A stretch of 7,367 nt of DNA. Source: Flavobacteriales bacterium UBA958 (lineage in GTDB: Bacteria; Bacteroidota; Bacteroidia; Flavobacteriales_D; Crocinitomicaceae). Position 1 is the first letter of the stretch, and each line of letters opens with the position of its first letter. Below are positions 6,413 to 7,367 of this stretch, piece by piece. Position numbers and translations under genes: made by a program. The notes beneath the pieces were generated by a model that made no database searches, was not told the origin of the DNA, and was given only the letters and a program-made list of their open reading frames with translations. Location of the stretch: the NCBI GenBank assembly GCA_002293045.1, contig DBCM01000054.1, forward strand, positions 1 to 7,367, read 5' to 3'.

Positions 6413-6438
6413 AATCCGTAAAAGGTTCGCAGCGGATT
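6413..6438 (-). repeat. Inverted repeat in the sod-mgtE spacer
   Basis: AATCCG (6413-6418) and CGGATT (6433-6438) form a 6-bp stem around a 14-nt loop, extendable to 8 bp with one mismatch. It lies about 25 bp after the sod stop on the minus strand. No T-tract follows, so it is not a standard intrinsic terminator. It could protect the sod mRNA 3' end or be chance. Confidence 0.28.
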
Positions 6439-6460
6439 TCAGGATTGCGCGTTGGTTTTT

Positions 6461-7189
6461 TTAAGGCCTGCTTTTCTTAATCTTCTTTGGATTACCCAAG
6501 GCCTTAAACAAAGCTTCATTTGAATTCGCTTGCGTATATTTTTCTGAAACTTTCTGCCAATCTAATAATTCCCAAACGGCCGTTAAATAATCTGCGCGAC
6601 GATTTTGATAATTCAAATAGTAGGCGTGTTCCCACACATCAATCCCCAATATTGGGATTCCTCGTTCAATGCTAAAACGCATTAATGGATTATCTTGATT
6701 TGCCGTTGAAACTACACACAGGGTTCGGTTTGGCTTAAGAATTAGCCACGCCCATCCGGATCCAAAGCGCGTGGATGCTGCGCTAAAAAGCGCCTTTTTT
6801 AGGGAATCCATAGATCCAAAGGTCATGTTTATGGCATTCATCAATGACGGACTGCACGACCCTTGCATCGCTTTTGGTGCTAAAATCTCCCAAAACAACG
6901 AATGATTGTAATGTCCCCCTGCATTGTTCCTAACGGCCTCTTGTCCTTCAGATGGAAGTGATAATAAAATTTCCTCGAGGCTAGCCGATTCAAAAGAAGT
7001 GCCTTTAATGGCTTTATTCAGATTGTTTACATAGGCCTGATGGTGCTTTGTTAGGTGGATTTCCATCGTTTGCGCATCAATATTTGGCGCATACGCCTCA
7101 TAGGTAAAAGGTAATTTGGGGAGCGTAAACGGCTGTGCGCTTGACAGGACCGCCAATAATAACATAAATAAGATTAAAGAAGGTCTCAT
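6461..7189 (-). CDS. sod: Exported Fe/Mn-family superoxide dismutase, Mn-type signature
   Basis: This enzyme converts superoxide to O2 and H2O2. The protein has 242 residues, against about 200 for cytoplasmic homologues. The extra length is mostly an N-terminal signal peptide (MRPSLILFMLLLAVLSSA) with a likely cleavage before Gln19, so it probably acts in the periplasm or outside the cell. The metal ligands are all present: H45 (EIHLTKHHQAY), H96 (NNAGGHYNHSLFW), D184 and H188 (GIDVWEHAYY). Tyr53 corresponds to the gateway Tyr34. GGH at 91-93 and Gln165 in STANQDNPL are the Mn-type arrangement rather than the Fe-type AAQ arrangement, so Mn or cambialistic use is expected. A basic tail (GNPKKIKKSRP) closes the protein. 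The ATG at 7189 has an A-rich leader, CATAAAAA. It diverges from ileS across 106 bp and is followed by mgtE. Family and export signal are clear; metal choice is inference. Confidence 0.94.
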   Translation of the reverse strand: MRPSLILFMLLLAVLSSAQPFTLPKLPFTYEAYAPNIDAQTMEIHLTKHHQAYVNNLNKAIKGTSFESASLEEILLSLPSEGQEAVRNNAGGHYNHSLFWEILAPKAMQGSCSPSLMNAINMTFGSMDSLKKALFSAASTRFGSGWAWLILKPNRTLCVVSTANQDNPLMRFSIERGIPILGIDVWEHAYYLNYQNRRADYLTAVWELLDWQKVSEKYTQANSNEALFKALGNPKKIKKSRP

Positions 7190-7199
7190 TTTTTATGGG

Positions 7200-7216
7200 T
7201 AAAGTTACAAAAGATA
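7200..7216 (-). promoter_or_regulatory. Possible promoter elements for sod
   Basis: On the minus strand TATCTTTT (7216 to 7209) and TAACTTTA (7207 to 7200) each match TAnnTTTG at seven of eight positions. The first gives a leader of about 14 nt, the second an implausibly short one. No good -33 TTTG is seen at the right spacing, so this is a weak call. Confidence 0.33.
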
Positions 7217-7262
7217 TCAACGCCGCTTCGGTAAAACCTGTCTGATTTTGCGCATTTCTTCG

Positions 7263-7270
7263 TATTTTTG
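7263..7270 (+). promoter_or_regulatory. -7 promoter element for ileS
   Basis: TATTTTTG is an exact match to TAnnTTTG and is identical to the element before the HU gene. Transcription would start near 7276, about 20 nt before the ileS ATG. The only -33 candidate is weak (TCTG at 7241-7244, 18 bp upstream). No T-box or other leader structure fits in the short leader. Confidence 0.45.
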
Positions 7271-7295
7271 GAGCCTTAATAAATTGACCACAATC

Positions 7296-7367
7296 ATGGG
7301 GTTTCGGGAATATAAAGGGCTAAATCTGCCGAACATAACAGAAGAATTACTTGCTTATTGGGAGGCA
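7296..7367 (+). CDS. ileS: Isoleucyl-tRNA synthetase, N-terminal fragment (cut by window edge)
   Basis: Twenty-four codons run from the ATG at 7296 to the window edge without a stop, reading MGFREYKGLNLPNITEELLA then YWEA. The FxEYKGLNLPxxxEExLxxW pattern is the characteristic N-terminus of bacterial, particularly Bacteroidota, IleRS, which charges tRNA-Ile in the cytoplasm. The catalytic HIGH and KMSKS motifs, the editing domain and the C-terminal part lie outside the window. The gene is divergent from sod. The call rests on a short stretch but the pattern is distinctive. Confidence 0.82.
   Translation, partial: MGFREYKGLNLPNITEELLAYWEA

Noticed and set aside
1145..7290. TTGACCA recurring before the microprotein start (1145), at the rng TTG (1261) and before ileS (7284)
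   Set aside because: The 7-mer sits at different distances from the three starts, and one copy is itself the possible start codon. Three copies in over 7 kb with no constant position is compatible with chance.
7271..7295. T-box or riboswitch leader for ileS
   Set aside because: The leader from the predicted start is only about 20 nt, far too short for a T-box, and no specifier or antiterminator structure is seen.

Overview
The window looks like ordinary chromosomal sequence from a member of the Bacteroidota. Four things point there. The spacers before genes carry the Bacteroidota sigma-factor -7 motif TAnnTTTG (TACCTTTG at 1080-1087, TATCTTTG upstream of lysS, TATTTTTG before the HU gene and before ileS). 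Gene starts lack Shine-Dalgarno sequences and often have A-rich leaders. The HU protein has the NISKNTTI-type arm, and LysS has a C-terminal extension I associate with this phylum. I cannot place it below phylum level from sequence alone.

Layout. Left edge to 647: mutY on the minus strand, cut by the window edge after its iron-sulfur cysteines. A 111-bp divergent spacer follows. A plus-strand block then runs from 759 to 3296: an HU-family nucleoid protein, a 30-residue extremely basic AURKAIP1/COX24-like (bS22-like) ribosomal microprotein, RNase E/G, and RecX. RecX starts on the last base of the RNase stop codon. A hairpin with a T-tract separates HU from the microprotein and overlaps the promoter of the second transcript. 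That transcript probably carries microprotein, rng and recX. From 7189 back to 3293 a minus-strand block holds an exported Mn-type superoxide dismutase, the magnesium channel MgtE and lysyl-tRNA synthetase. lysS ends inside the tail of recX, and its last Lys codons are the T-tract of the apparent recX terminator. At the right edge the first 24 codons of ileS start on the plus strand, divergent from sod.

Functional picture: DNA upkeep (MutY, HU, RecX), RNA turnover and ribosome function (RNase E/G, microprotein), translation (LysRS, IleRS), Mg2+ uptake (MgtE; Mg2+ is also the cofactor of RNase E/G and the synthetases), and superoxide defence outside the cytoplasm (Sod). No mobile element, phage, CRISPR array, defence island, tRNA or rRNA gene is visible, and no stretch over 300 bp lacks a gene. 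I did not find an undescribed system. The most notable items are the microprotein, the proline-less HU arm, the two terminator overlaps, the LysS extension and the exported SOD.
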